Origin: Phycisphaeraceae bacterium
Lineage (GTDB): Bacteria > Planctomycetota > Phycisphaerae > Phycisphaerales > SM1A02
DNA length: 64,000 bases
NCBI GenBank assembly: GCA_004213555.1
Contig: SHAP01000005.1
Coordinates: 1-64,000 of the forward strand
Direction: 5' to 3'
Part shown: one piece after another, positions 7,378 to 16,196 of the stretch
How positions within the stretch are numbered: position 1 is the first letter of the stretch
How the letters are laid out: every line of letters begins with the position of its first letter
Position numbers and translations under genes: made by a program
The notes under the pieces: model-generated
Databases searched by the model: none
Seen by the model: the letters and a program-made list of their open reading frames with translations, nothing else
What the model was told of the DNA's origin: nothing

Positions 7378-8549
7378 CGAGGGGCATCCTTCAGGAAGAA
7401 GTAATACAACTGGCCTTCTTCGGCTTGTTCACCCGCAAGGGCGGTGGCTCGATTTCCTGCCCCGAGGTACAAATCGGCGCGGCCGGGGGCTCGAATGGCG
7501 CCGCCGGTGTCTTGGTCCAGCATCCACTGGGCAAAGGGTTCGCCGTTTACCAACGTCTCGACGAATACGAACCCACCACGAGGGAAAATGCTTTTGTCGG
7601 TCGCCAGAGATCGTTTGGGTTCCACCTGGAATCCCAGAGAGCCTGAGGGCCAACCTTCGGCATCGGTCTCGCGGAAAAAGACAAATCGTTCGTTTTGGCG
7701 CATCGCTCGAGTCACCGCGGCAGGGTTTCGGCGATACGCCTTGCGAATGGCCTCGATGGTGACTGGCCCACGAACCAAGCCTTGTGCTTTTATGGTTCGT
7801 CCGAGGGATGTGTACTCTCGTCCGTTGGTGCCTCCAAAGCCCAAGTACGTGATGGCGCCGTCTCCCAGTCTGAGTCTTGCCGAGCCGTTGACATGCACCA
7901 AAAAGGCTTCAAGAGGAGAATCGAAGTAGAACAGTTCGGTGCCGCGGAGCAAGCCATTTTCCAGCGCGGCTCGATCAGGCGCGGGCACCAAGTCTTGTCC
8001 CTCCAATTGCCAACCCAGCACTTCGCCGGTGATGCGGTTGGTCTTGAGCGCATCCGGCCGAGCGTAGACCGGGTATCGGAATGCCCCTGAAGGTTGGCGG
8101 CGGGCATCCAGTTCCAAAGAGCAGTACCCCGTGAACAAGACGGTCCCCTCGTCGTCGCAGCCAATACTCATGTAGCAGTCGAAGTCTCGTCGCAACGCGC
8201 GAGTGAACGCTTCGCCGCTTCTTGAGGTACGAAGAAGTTGCAGCAGCCGCTCCACGGAAGCTTTGGCATGGGCGTGGGAAATCCCTTCGATGGGGAAGTG
8301 GTTGGTGGTGCTTTTTTTGTCAAACCAGGCAAGTGAACGTTTGCCTGCTTTGACCAAGTCGGTGGGGTTGCGGCGAAAATTCGTATCCACCTTGGGCCAT
8401 TGGCTGGTGGGGACTTTTCGGAGGGCTGGAGCCCCCGCTGGCAGGGGCCGCTCGTATTTGCCCAAGAGATCTTCTTCTGGGGCCTTTTCGGCCGATTGGC
8501 AGCCCGAGAAGATCAAGGCGGAAAGCGCGATGAGAACGGTATGACGCAT
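7374..8549 (-). CDS. mltA: Lytic murein transglycosylase A (MltA), lipoprotein
   Basis: 391 residues. Cleaves the glycan strands of peptidoglycan to 1,6-anhydro products at the outer membrane. The N-terminus is a lipoprotein signal (MRHTVLIALSALIFSGCQS; lipobox FSGC). An MltA core follows (FTGYCSLELDARRQPSGAF, GREYTSLGRTIKAQG) and a C-terminal 3D domain (MLDQDTGGAIRAPGRADLYLG) carries the conserved Asp residues. ATG 8549 is chosen because CAGGAG lies upstream and the lipoprotein signal starts there; a longer frame to 8630 would bury it. It heads an operon with an ABC transporter. Confidence 0.9.
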   Translation of the reverse strand: MRHTVLIALSALIFSGCQSAEKAPEEDLLGKYERPLPAGAPALRKVPTSQWPKVDTNFRRNPTDLVKAGKRSLAWFDKKSTTNHFPIEGISHAHAKASVERLLQLLRTSRSGEAFTRALRRDFDCYMSIGCDDEGTVLFTGYCSLELDARRQPSGAFRYPVYARPDALKTNRITGEVLGWQLEGQDLVPAPDRAALENGLLRGTELFYFDSPLEAFLVHVNGSARLRLGDGAITYLGFGGTNGREYTSLGRTIKAQGLVRGPVTIEAIRKAYRRNPAAVTRAMRQNERFVFFRETDAEGWPSGSLGFQVEPKRSLATDKSIFPRGGFVFVETLVNGEPFAQWMLDQDTGGAIRAPGRADLYLGAGNRATALAGEQAEEGQLYYFFLKDAPR

Positions 8550-8588
8550 TGGTTTGAGACTCCTGACAACAGACGGATGCGTTCTGCG

Positions 8589-8595
8589 TACACTA
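8589..8595. promoter_or_regulatory. Symmetric TACACTA element: overlapping -10s of mltA and tatA
   Basis: TACACT (8589-8594, plus) would serve tatA. TAGTGT (8595-8590, minus) would serve the mltA operon. Predicted leaders include the visible ribosome binding sites on both sides. Confidence 0.5.
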
Positions 8596-8616
8596 GATCG
8601 TCCGAGAGGTATCGAC

Positions 8617-8868
8617 ATGTCCACCTTCACCCCCCTTCAACTCGCTTTTGGCATGCCCGGTCCGTTCGAATGGACCATCATTTTGGGTATCGGCTTGCTC
8701 ATTTTTGGTCGCCGCCTCCCTGAAGTCGGCAAGAGCCTTGGCAAGAGCATTTTTGAATTCAAGAAGGGGCTTTCCGAAGGCAAGCGTGAATACGAAGATG
8801 CCAAAGAGGAACTGCGGCAGGTCGAAGAGGATCTCCACGACAACGAGCAAAATTCTCCGTTGAACTGA
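8617..8868 (+). CDS. tatA: Sec-independent protein translocase protein TatA/TatB
   Basis: 83 residues. One N-terminal membrane helix (FEWTIILGIGLLIFG) is followed by the hinge and amphipathic helix RRLPEVGKSLGKSIFEFKKG and an acidic, helical C-terminus. The FG-RLPE-GKSLG motif is the TatA/TatE pattern. It forms the channel for folded, twin-arginine proteins, for which the DUF1501 protein at 20789-22225 is a possible substrate. The start at 8617 has GAGAGG just upstream; a longer frame from 8554 lacks support. tatC is not in the window. The choice of TatA over TatB rests on the short length. Confidence 0.9.
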   Translation: MSTFTPLQLAFGMPGPFEWTIILGIGLLIFGRRLPEVGKSLGKSIFEFKKGLSEGKREYEDAKEELRQVEEDLHDNEQNSPLN

Positions 8869-8901
8869 ATGCAGCGGAGTTCCCCTCTTCGCTTTGCCGG
8901 A

Positions 8902-8907
8902 TATATT
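8902..8907 (+). promoter_or_regulatory. -10 element of tRNA-Val (TATATT)
   Basis: TATATT ends nine bases before the tRNA-Val 5' end. No strong -35 is visible. Confidence 0.5.
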
Positions 8908-8916
8908 GATCGATTG

Positions 8917-8990
8917 GCCCGTTTAGCTCAGCTGGCTAGAGCGCACGGATCACACCCGTGAGGTCACTGGTTCGAGTCCAGTAACGGGCA
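8917..8990 (+). tRNA. tRNA-Val (anticodon CAC)
   Basis: 74 bases: acceptor GCCCGTT/AACGGGC, D arm with AGCTCAGCTGGCTAGAGC, anticodon stem CACGG/CCGTG around ATCACAC (anticodon CAC, reads GUG), T arm CTGGTTCGAGTCCAG. Discriminator A; CCA is not encoded. Confidence 0.95.
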
Positions 8991-8995
8991 TTTGA

Positions 8996-9029
8996 AGACC
9001 CTCCCCCTTTCGGGAGGGTCTTGTCTTTT
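8996..9029 (+). terminator. Rho-independent terminator after tRNA-Val
   Basis: A ten-base-pair stem (AGACCCTCCC at 8996-9005, GGGAGGGTCT at 9012-9021) with a six-base loop is followed by TGTCTTTT. It begins six bases after the tRNA. Confidence 0.9.
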
Positions 9030-9055
9030 GAGGGCTGGGTATATTCGGGAGCACC

Positions 9056-9559
9056 ATGAAGCAGGATCGCCATCCCATCGATTTCGATACGGCAGGTTCG
9101 GGCGAGATGGCCCTGTTGGCTCTGGTTCTTGGTTTGGAAGGTCCGTTGCTGACCACCATCATGCTGAAGCAGGGCGCATCCCTGGTGATGGCGCTGGGGA
9201 TACTGGTGCTGCCCGTGGCCATCATTGTCCCACTGGTTGGGGTGCTGTGGCGAGGTTGGTCAAGCCATTGGCCTTTTGAAGCTTTGCAAGAGGATGCCCA
9301 AGTGCAGACCATGCAGTCTTTGGCGGGGTTCAACCGCTGCGTCCGTTTGGCCACAGATTGCTATGGGGTGCACGCCACGTTGAACCGTCCCTTTCGCTGG
9401 TTGCTTGGCGAACCATTTTCGATTCCTTGGTCAGAAATCCAGTGGGAACCCCAGGGGGCTTTTGCCAAGTTCACCGACACCCGAAAGGCTTCTGTGGGGG
9501 GTCGGCCACTGACGTTCCCAAACTGGGTCCACGAAGCTGCACAACATCATTCTTCTTGA
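9056..9559 (+). CDS. Two-helix membrane protein, hypothetical
   Basis: 167 residues. Two closely spaced membrane helices (about residues 18-40 and 43-65) are followed by a soluble domain of about 100 residues rich in aromatic residues (WPFEALQED..., FRWLLGEPFSIPW). Two-helix N-termini with a small beta domain resemble PH-domain-like membrane proteins, but the match is only in layout. GGGAG lies just before ATG 9056, and a TATATT hexamer is ten bases upstream, so the leader would be very short. No family is assigned. Confidence 0.7.
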   Translation: MKQDRHPIDFDTAGSGEMALLALVLGLEGPLLTTIMLKQGASLVMALGILVLPVAIIVPLVGVLWRGWSSHWPFEALQEDAQVQTMQSLAGFNRCVRLATDCYGVHATLNRPFRWLLGEPFSIPWSEIQWEPQGAFAKFTDTRKASVGGRPLTFPNWVHEAAQHHSS

Positions 9560-9753
9560 TGGGCTTTTGACACAAGAAATCGCCCAAGAAGGCACTTTTT
9601 GCCCGTCTTGGTTCCATGCGTGAGGGATCGGAGCATGCAAGATCCTCAAAGTCCCTTGCACAAGCCTGAGAATCGATCAACATGCATGCATCCCGCAGGT
9701 GGTGTTCAGCCGATGCAGGTCTAGTATCCCTTTCCCATTCTTTGAGGAATCTC

Positions 9754-11262
9754 GTGTCGTCTACCACCGCTGCCAACATTCAACGAGTCGCATTTATCAG
9801 CTTGGGTTGCCCCAAGAACTTGGTGGACTCTGAACAAATGCTGGGCACGGTTCGCGAGGCTGGCTTTACGGTTGTCTCGTCGGATGATCCTGCTGACGCC
9901 ATTGTGGTCAACACCTGCGGTTTCTTGGAATCATCCAAAGAAGAATCGCTGCAGGTGATTCGCGAAGCCCTCGCGCGTCGTGACCGTGGCGAAGCCAAGC
10001 GGGTGGTGGTGGCAGGGTGCTTGGTGCAGCGGCATCGGGCCAAGATTTTGGATTGGGTTCCGGGCATCGATGCCATGGTTGGGGTTTTTGATCGTGATCG
10101 AGTCCTGGATGCAGTGGGTGGGGTGGATCGCGAGTCACTTCCCGATGGCGATGCCGCGCCTCCGTATTGGATCAGCGGCAACGCTCTGCAAGCCGCCGAG
10201 GCTCGAGGGCGTGACACGATTGGTTTGACCGTTCATGGCAAGGATGGTCAAGGCATTGGCTACTGGGAGGGTGACGACACTCGAGTTCGGTTGACTCCGC
10301 GTCACCGGGCCTATCTTCGCATCAGCGAAGGATGCAACCAACGCTGCGCTTTTTGCACCATTCCCTCCATCCGGGGCAAGATGCGTTCCAAGCCGCTGGA
10401 TCACATTGAGCATGAGGCTCGCGCTCTCGTGGCGGATGGGGCTTTCGAACTGGGGTTGATCGGCCAAGACACCACCAGCTGGGGCCGAGACATTGGTGAT
10501 GATCGCGGTTTGGTCGGGGTTCTTGAAACAATCGACCGGGTGCTTGGTGAATCAGGTGGAGGCTGGGGGCGTTTGATGTACGCCTATCCGACCGATTTCA
10601 CCGACGAAATGATCGACGCGATCGCGCGATTGCCGAACATTGTCAAGTACATCGATATTCCACTGCAGCACATGGCCACTCCGGTCTTAGAGCTGATGCG
10701 TCGCCGAACCACCGGAGAACAGCAGATGGAATTGCTGGAGAAGCTTCGAGAACGCATTCCTGGAGTGGCGATACGAACCACGTTTATTGTTGGCTTCCCC
10801 GGCGAGACCGATGCATATTTCGAGGAGCTCCGCGGCTTTGTAGACGCTTTCGGTTTTGACATGGTGGGGGCGTTCCAATTCTCCCCTGAACCAGGAACCC
10901 CTGCCGGAACACTGGATGCCGACCCCAAATTGCACGTCCCTGATGAAGTGAAAGCGGCACGCGAAGAAGCATTGATGTTGACCCAGCAAGCAGTTTGCTT
11001 TGACAACATGAATTACCTCGTCGAGCAAGCCGTCCAATTTGACGTACTGATTGACGGCCGTTCCGACGATGAAGGCTTGGCACTCGGCCGGGCGTATTTT
11101 CAAGCCCCAGAAGTTGATTCCGTGGTGCGGGTGAAGAGCGTGCAGCCATTGGTCCCAGGTGAACTGGTGCGTTGCACGGTTGTGGAAGCAGATGGGTACG
11201 ACTTGTTCGCGGTGCCTACCGCAGATCTCGACACTTCGATTTCTCTGCCCGTGGTCGGGTGA
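9754..11262 (+). CDS. rimO: Ribosomal protein S12 methylthiotransferase RimO
   Basis: 502 residues. A radical-SAM enzyme that adds a methylthio group to a conserved Asp of ribosomal protein S12. Order: an N-terminal MTTase domain (RVAFISLGCPKNLVDSEQM, VVNTCGFL, VVVAGCLVQR) holding the second iron-sulfur cluster, the radical-SAM core with SEGCNQRCAFCTIPSIRGK, ELGLIGQDTTSWG and IVKYIDIPLQH, and a C-terminal TRAM domain. KNLVDSEQM and CTIPSIRG separate RimO from MiaB. It exceeds the usual 440 residues mainly through an insert of about 50 residues before the SAM core (around LTVHGKDGQGIGYWEGDD). GTG 9754 is chosen for GAGG six bases upstream. Confidence 0.95.
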   Translation: MSSTTAANIQRVAFISLGCPKNLVDSEQMLGTVREAGFTVVSSDDPADAIVVNTCGFLESSKEESLQVIREALARRDRGEAKRVVVAGCLVQRHRAKILDWVPGIDAMVGVFDRDRVLDAVGGVDRESLPDGDAAPPYWISGNALQAAEARGRDTIGLTVHGKDGQGIGYWEGDDTRVRLTPRHRAYLRISEGCNQRCAFCTIPSIRGKMRSKPLDHIEHEARALVADGAFELGLIGQDTTSWGRDIGDDRGLVGVLETIDRVLGESGGGWGRLMYAYPTDFTDEMIDAIARLPNIVKYIDIPLQHMATPVLELMRRRTTGEQQMELLEKLRERIPGVAIRTTFIVGFPGETDAYFEELRGFVDAFGFDMVGAFQFSPEPGTPAGTLDADPKLHVPDEVKAAREEALMLTQQAVCFDNMNYLVEQAVQFDVLIDGRSDDEGLALGRAYFQAPEVDSVVRVKSVQPLVPGELVRCTVVEADGYDLFAVPTADLDTSISLPVVG

Positions 11263-11264
11263 AA

Positions 11265-13259
11265 TTACTCGTCGTCGTATTCGTCGTACTCGTCCTCATC
11301 AAAGTCATACTCGTCGGCAAAACCTGGCTGGGCGCCATTGGCCAGCCACGCGGCAATGGCATCAAATTGCGCGGTGGCGTTCCCATCCAAGATGTCGGGA
11401 CGGACTGCTTTGCCCGTGACTGGGTCGGCGTAGCGTGGCATTCGGGTTGATGGCGTGATTCGCAGGGGATCGTCCATCCAGCGGTGGTACCACCCAGGAC
11501 GAAGGCGTTCGGCAGACAGGGCAAAGTTCACCCCCACGGCTTCAAAGGCTGCCATTGGAGGTTCGTCGCCCACCCCATGGCACGTGATGCATCCATAGCC
11601 CTCGAGGCCAACCAGCATTCGGCCCACTGTGGCGTCGGCTTCTTCAGTTGCCGCGAAGGCCTCCTCTTGGGGCATGCCATGCTCAGCGACCAGTGAAGTG
11701 GTCAGCGGCTCCGCCCACGCTCCAAATCCTGGCATTCTGGCGTGCATCCAAGGCCGAACCTCTTGGGTGCGGTTGCCGGCCAAGGTCTTCAGCAAATGTG
11801 CTGTCCGCAACTTTTCTCCCGTGCCGTCAAGATGGGGCAGTGTTTGGTCCACTTCGGGAGCGTGGGGATCGGCGAGGAGGGCTGGATCCACATCAAGGCC
11901 TCGACCTTCGCCGAGGGAAGCTTGGCCGTCTCGCGCGTGGCAAGACGTACAGCGCAGACTGTTGACCGCACGGGCGGCAAAGCCAAAGTTGGTCGGTGCG
12001 GTGGTGGACGCGAGCGCCTCAAAGGTTTGATTGATCGCAGATTGCTCGGAAGGGCTCAGCCGGAAGTCTGGACTTGAGTTGGCAACGTTCGCCAAGCAGC
12101 CGTTCATTTCAATCTGTGGCGTGGTGGGCAGGGGCAAACTGGGAACGGGCGGCGCATCGGATTGATGGCAATTGCCACAGCGCAGGGTGGCCGCCAGGGC
12201 TTCGCCCCGGACCACATTTCCAGTGACTCCTGCACCTTGGCCGGGCACTGCTTCTCGCAGGAAGGCTTCCAAATCCGCGGCTTCTTGCTCGGACAAGCGG
12301 AAGTCTGGCATCTTGGACCATGGTGATCTGGCATGGGGAGCACGAAGGAAATCGGCCAACGCGCCGGGTTGGTACTTTTGGCTTACCCCGGCCAGGGAGA
12401 TGCCGTCGTAGTCTTCCTCAGGTTCGAGCACGTGGCAGTTCAGGCACTGCAGTTTCGCAGCCAAGACTTTGCCGTCTTGCGCGCGTCCTTCGATGGCTTT
12501 CATTGACCCTGAACCCATCGAGACCACCCATGCGGCGAGGTCTGCCGCATCTTGCTCTGCGTTGGGACCAGAAAGCAGGGCGGGCATGGGGGTGTCGGCT
12601 CGGTGGGCCGACGGATTCAGCAACCATTCTTGCACCCAACGCCCGTGCAAACGTTGCCCGGCATCCCGCAGCGAGCCGGCGGGGCGGTCAAGATCGGAGA
12701 CGAATGTCGACGCTTTGGACGCATGACAGGCGGTACAGCGGTGTTCTGCGATCAGCTCGAGGCCGAGTTCGATGTTGTCGTGGACGGTGTCGGGCGAAAG
12801 CTGTTGGGTTGGAATGGGCTCCAGGCTGAAGTCCCTCCCGTCCCAGAGCAGCCGAATCCAAGCCGGGCCTTCGCTTGGGGGCGTCCACTTCAGATTGATG
12901 GAGCGGCTCCCCTTGTTCAGGCGAAGCTGTTTGGTTTGCAACGTGGATTCCAAAGCACCATCTAGGACCGCTTCTCCGTCGATCGAGAGCACGGCTGACC
13001 CGGTGCCGCGAAGCGCCAGTTCGGCTCGGGTTCGGATTGGCAAGTTGAGGGTTCCAGAAAACACACCCGTCCAGCCAGTGGGGGCGATCCCGATTGCCGG
13101 TGACTCTCCCGCTTCCACTCTGGCGGCAAACAGGCGGGTTGGCATGTCCCGCTGGCTGGCTCCATCCGAAAAGGAGACCGTGACACCCGACGGAGCTTGG
13201 GGTTCCGAAATGTTGGAACCGAAGTTCAATCCGATGGCCAAGAGCAGGGTGGAAAACAT
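11265..13259 (-). CDS. Secreted pentaheme cytochrome c-like protein with PA14-like N-terminus
   Basis: 664 residues. A short signal peptide (MFSTLLLAIGLNFGSN) is followed by a beta-rich domain (about 25-155) of the PA14 type (GTGSAVLSIDGEAVL, RLLWDGRDF). Five CxxCH haem motifs follow: CTACH, CLNCH, CGNCH, CTSCH and CITCH. A sixth position reads CLANV and has lost its haem ligands, which suggests decay of one cytochrome unit. The tail is extremely acidic (DEYDFDEDEYDEYDDE). Probably a periplasmic or surface electron carrier; such proteins in planctomycetes occur with DUF1080/propeller proteins, as here. It starts seven bases after the 13266 gene ends, so they form one operon. Confidence 0.85.
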   Translation of the reverse strand: MFSTLLLAIGLNFGSNISEPQAPSGVTVSFSDGASQRDMPTRLFAARVEAGESPAIGIAPTGWTGVFSGTLNLPIRTRAELALRGTGSAVLSIDGEAVLDGALESTLQTKQLRLNKGSRSINLKWTPPSEGPAWIRLLWDGRDFSLEPIPTQQLSPDTVHDNIELGLELIAEHRCTACHASKASTFVSDLDRPAGSLRDAGQRLHGRWVQEWLLNPSAHRADTPMPALLSGPNAEQDAADLAAWVVSMGSGSMKAIEGRAQDGKVLAAKLQCLNCHVLEPEEDYDGISLAGVSQKYQPGALADFLRAPHARSPWSKMPDFRLSEQEAADLEAFLREAVPGQGAGVTGNVVRGEALAATLRCGNCHQSDAPPVPSLPLPTTPQIEMNGCLANVANSSPDFRLSPSEQSAINQTFEALASTTAPTNFGFAARAVNSLRCTSCHARDGQASLGEGRGLDVDPALLADPHAPEVDQTLPHLDGTGEKLRTAHLLKTLAGNRTQEVRPWMHARMPGFGAWAEPLTTSLVAEHGMPQEEAFAATEEADATVGRMLVGLEGYGCITCHGVGDEPPMAAFEAVGVNFALSAERLRPGWYHRWMDDPLRITPSTRMPRYADPVTGKAVRPDILDGNATAQFDAIAAWLANGAQPGFADEYDFDEDEYDEYDDE

Positions 13260-13265
13260 TGGGGG

Positions 13266-16196
13266 TTAATTTGTACCCAACTCGTGGACGGTGTTCCAGA
13301 TGTCGGTGATGATGACGTCCCCGTCGGTGCTTTCTAAGTCGCATTGCACGTGCATTTGCATGACTGGCTGCATGTTCTTGAGCTTCAGGTGCACGGTTTT
13401 TCCATCCTCAAGAAGCGTGGCGGACTCGACAACCATTTCGTCGTGCTCTTCAACTTGGATTTCTTTTTTCTTGGCCAGTTCAATTTGTCCAACATCGGGG
13501 TTGAGGGCAGAGACTTCTGGTGACCCATACATGGGGCCCCAGACGTAGTCCCAACAATTGACGGCCCATGAACCGGTGTCCTCGGCCAGTTCTCGATCGA
13601 GGTTCACGGAAAAGGAGATCTTGACCCCATCTTTCACCGCGGTGATTGAGGTTGGGTTCTTGGGGGTACGGCCCGTCCAACGCACCCGTTGGAACGCGGT
13701 GAGACGCGCGGCGTTGGTTTGCCAACCTTTCAGGCCGCACACCCAGAGCTGTCCATCGGTGGGGTGAAAGCGACCGCGCATGGCCGAGGAGCCAAGCTGG
13801 ACGGGGACTCGGAAGACGCCGCCCTGGACTTGCCCGTTGACTTCTTCTTTCATCACGCGGTAGATGGAACTTTGGCCGTATGACAGGTGAAGAAGTTCAC
13901 CGGTCCAAGGCCATTGGCTTGAGGTCACCCATGTTTGCCCACCGGAGGAGTTGTCGACGCTCATGGGGAACCAGCACAGCGGCTTGTTGTAGTCCGTTGG
14001 CGTTTCGGGTTGGTGGGCCAATGGCACCACACCCTGGAAGGATCCGGGGGACATCCAGTGCAATTTGCAGTGGGGGCACCACGTACCTTCGTTGTCACCC
14101 GCGGTGACAATTTTTCCGTCGGGGGAGATGCCGATGCCGTTCGGGGCTCGAAGTCCGGTGGAGAACACTTCAAGATCTCTGCCGCTCTTGTCCACTTTGA
14201 TCACGGTGCCGTGATGTTCGTTCAGGCTGTCTTCGAATCCACGTCCTCCATCACGAACGGGACCAGCTTTTCCAAACCAGAAGTTGCCCTCGCCATCCAC
14301 TTGCAGATCAAAAGCAAAGTCATGGAACGAAGGCGTGGTGTAGACAAGATTGCAGAAGTTGTCGTACAGGTCGGCTTCGCCGTCATTGTTGAAGTCGATC
14401 AAGCGAGTGATTTGGTCTTTGCCGTGCACGAAAATTTGGCCGTCACGAACCGCCAGGCCCAAGGTCTCAAAAAGGCCAGAGGCGAACCTCTTCCACCGGA
14501 TGTCTTTCATTTCTAGGAGACCTGTGACAAGCCAGACATCGCCATTCCACGTGCACACGGCCGCGGTGTTGTCATCGACAAAGTCGAATCCACCAATGCG
14601 CATGTACGAATTCCACGGGTTCTCAAAGGGCACCGGGATGTCGTCCACGACAAAAGTCTCGTTGCCGTTTTCTGCAACCTTGGCTTGGACGATGACCTCT
14701 TCGGGATAGATCGGCGGGAACAGGGCAGGATCCGGTTGGCTTCCCGCGAACATCCGAGTGAACAGACGCTTCGGGATGGGAGCAGATGCAAGGACGCTGG
14801 GTTTGATCTGCTCTCGGGTGGCGGCGATGCCGATCATGATCGAACCCGAAGGGCCGTCGACGGTGGGGTCGATGTTCATCACCAAGGACTTCCCCGAAAT
14901 TTCAAAGGTGGAGTTGGTGCTGCCACGGATGGCAAATCTCGTGTCACCGACCCGTGCTCCTCGTCCATCAGAAAGAACCTTGATGCGTTGTCTTCGGGTG
15001 GCGTCGGCCACACGGAGTTGCATGCTTTCGGGTTCCGCAGCGGGAAAGATTTCCAGCGTACGCACCAGCACATCGCCGCCCTCGGATTGCTCGACTCCGT
15101 GGTGTTCGAGCACTCGGGTTTGTCCCACGGTGTAGTTCAAGATGCACTCGTCACCCACTCGCATCAGTCCGCCCCACCGAGCCATCTCAGGAGGAAGTGG
15201 TCCCCAGGGCTTGCTGGGGCGGGGATCTTCCCAAGAGCCGTTCACTTTCCATCCTGGACCTTCCAAGCTGCCGTACATGGGGGTGCCAACCGCTCCGGGA
15301 TGGCCACCATGGCTTCCGTTGTAGGAGACCCCTTCCCAGTCCAAGCCGCCTTGCCACACAGCGCCTACCCGCAGCAGGCCGGTGTCGAAAGACGCGACCC
15401 ATCCGTCTTCGAGGAACATGTTCAGCCCCTTGTTGGCGGTGGCGTAGTCCATGGAGTAGGCCGTGGCACAGGAAACAAACGGACCGTGGTCCATTCGGTT
15501 CCACCATTCGCTCTCGGGGACGTCTTGGGTGGTGAGTCGGGCATCAAGACGTTCAGCCCGAGTCATGTCTTTGGGGTCAAGATGACGGGCTTTGATGAAT
15601 TTGTATTCGACCACGCTGTTGGGATCATGAGCTTGGATGGCAAAGGTGCCTTCCGAGAGTCGCTTTCTCCCCTTGCGGTTTTTGGGTTCCCACCAATCCA
15701 CCACGACTTGGTTGTCGATGCTGGTTTGGATATGCCGTCCGGCCACCCGGATGCGTAACTTGACCCAGTCGCCATCGACATGGGGGGGCATGTTGTTGTT
15801 CACGATTCCATACAAGGAACACGTCTTGATGCTGTCTCCGTGGGTCGCGTTGACTTGGCATTCGTATCCAACATCAGGCCAGCCAGATTTCTGGAACTTG
15901 GTGTGGAAAAAGACACCACTGTTCGCGCCAGGCTGGGTCCGCACCATGGCTTCAAATTCAAAGTCGTCCCACTTGCGACCTACGCCGTCTTTCCCAGACC
16001 AAAAAAGGTGGCCGCGTTCACCGTTGACCCTCAGGGTTTCGTCTTCCACTGTGAAGGCTTTCGGGTTTTCAGCGGCCCGCCAGCCGTCCAGGGAGCTGCC
16101 ATCAAAAAGAGTCACCCAATCGCCGGCCGTCGCGACGGTGGTCAGGAGCAGAACAGAAAGGAAGGCGTAATGCATGGGTTTACTACTCGGCGTCAT
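13266..16196 (-). CDS. Secreted DUF1080 and beta-propeller protein
   Basis: 976 residues. A signal peptide near the start (YAFLSVLLLTTVATAGDW) precedes a DUF1080 (3-keto-disaccharide hydrolase-like, jelly-roll) domain at about 27-210: WVTLFDGSSLDGWRA, GANSGVFFHTKF, VDWWEPKNRKG. The middle (about 215-480) resembles the DUF6797-type region seen with DUF1080 in planctomycetes (WWNRMDHGPFVSC). The last part is a six- or seven-bladed propeller like sorbosone dehydrogenases (LRAPNGIGISPDGKIVTAGD). Probably acts on oxidised sugars outside the cytoplasm. ATG 16196 overlaps the stop of the preceding gene as ATGA; ATG 16175 is an alternative start. Confidence 0.85.
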   Translation of the reverse strand: MTPSSKPMHYAFLSVLLLTTVATAGDWVTLFDGSSLDGWRAAENPKAFTVEDETLRVNGERGHLFWSGKDGVGRKWDDFEFEAMVRTQPGANSGVFFHTKFQKSGWPDVGYECQVNATHGDSIKTCSLYGIVNNNMPPHVDGDWVKLRIRVAGRHIQTSIDNQVVVDWWEPKNRKGRKRLSEGTFAIQAHDPNSVVEYKFIKARHLDPKDMTRAERLDARLTTQDVPESEWWNRMDHGPFVSCATAYSMDYATANKGLNMFLEDGWVASFDTGLLRVGAVWQGGLDWEGVSYNGSHGGHPGAVGTPMYGSLEGPGWKVNGSWEDPRPSKPWGPLPPEMARWGGLMRVGDECILNYTVGQTRVLEHHGVEQSEGGDVLVRTLEIFPAAEPESMQLRVADATRRQRIKVLSDGRGARVGDTRFAIRGSTNSTFEISGKSLVMNIDPTVDGPSGSIMIGIAATREQIKPSVLASAPIPKRLFTRMFAGSQPDPALFPPIYPEEVIVQAKVAENGNETFVVDDIPVPFENPWNSYMRIGGFDFVDDNTAAVCTWNGDVWLVTGLLEMKDIRWKRFASGLFETLGLAVRDGQIFVHGKDQITRLIDFNNDGEADLYDNFCNLVYTTPSFHDFAFDLQVDGEGNFWFGKAGPVRDGGRGFEDSLNEHHGTVIKVDKSGRDLEVFSTGLRAPNGIGISPDGKIVTAGDNEGTWCPHCKLHWMSPGSFQGVVPLAHQPETPTDYNKPLCWFPMSVDNSSGGQTWVTSSQWPWTGELLHLSYGQSSIYRVMKEEVNGQVQGGVFRVPVQLGSSAMRGRFHPTDGQLWVCGLKGWQTNAARLTAFQRVRWTGRTPKNPTSITAVKDGVKISFSVNLDRELAEDTGSWAVNCWDYVWGPMYGSPEVSALNPDVGQIELAKKKEIQVEEHDEMVVESATLLEDGKTVHLKLKNMQPVMQMHVQCDLESTDGDVIITDIWNTVHELGTN

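Noticed and set aside
9560-9753. Possible small gene in the gap before rimO
   Set aside because: Frames here have no ribosome site and no conserved-looking sequence. Only an imperfect hairpin near 9590-9610 was seen.
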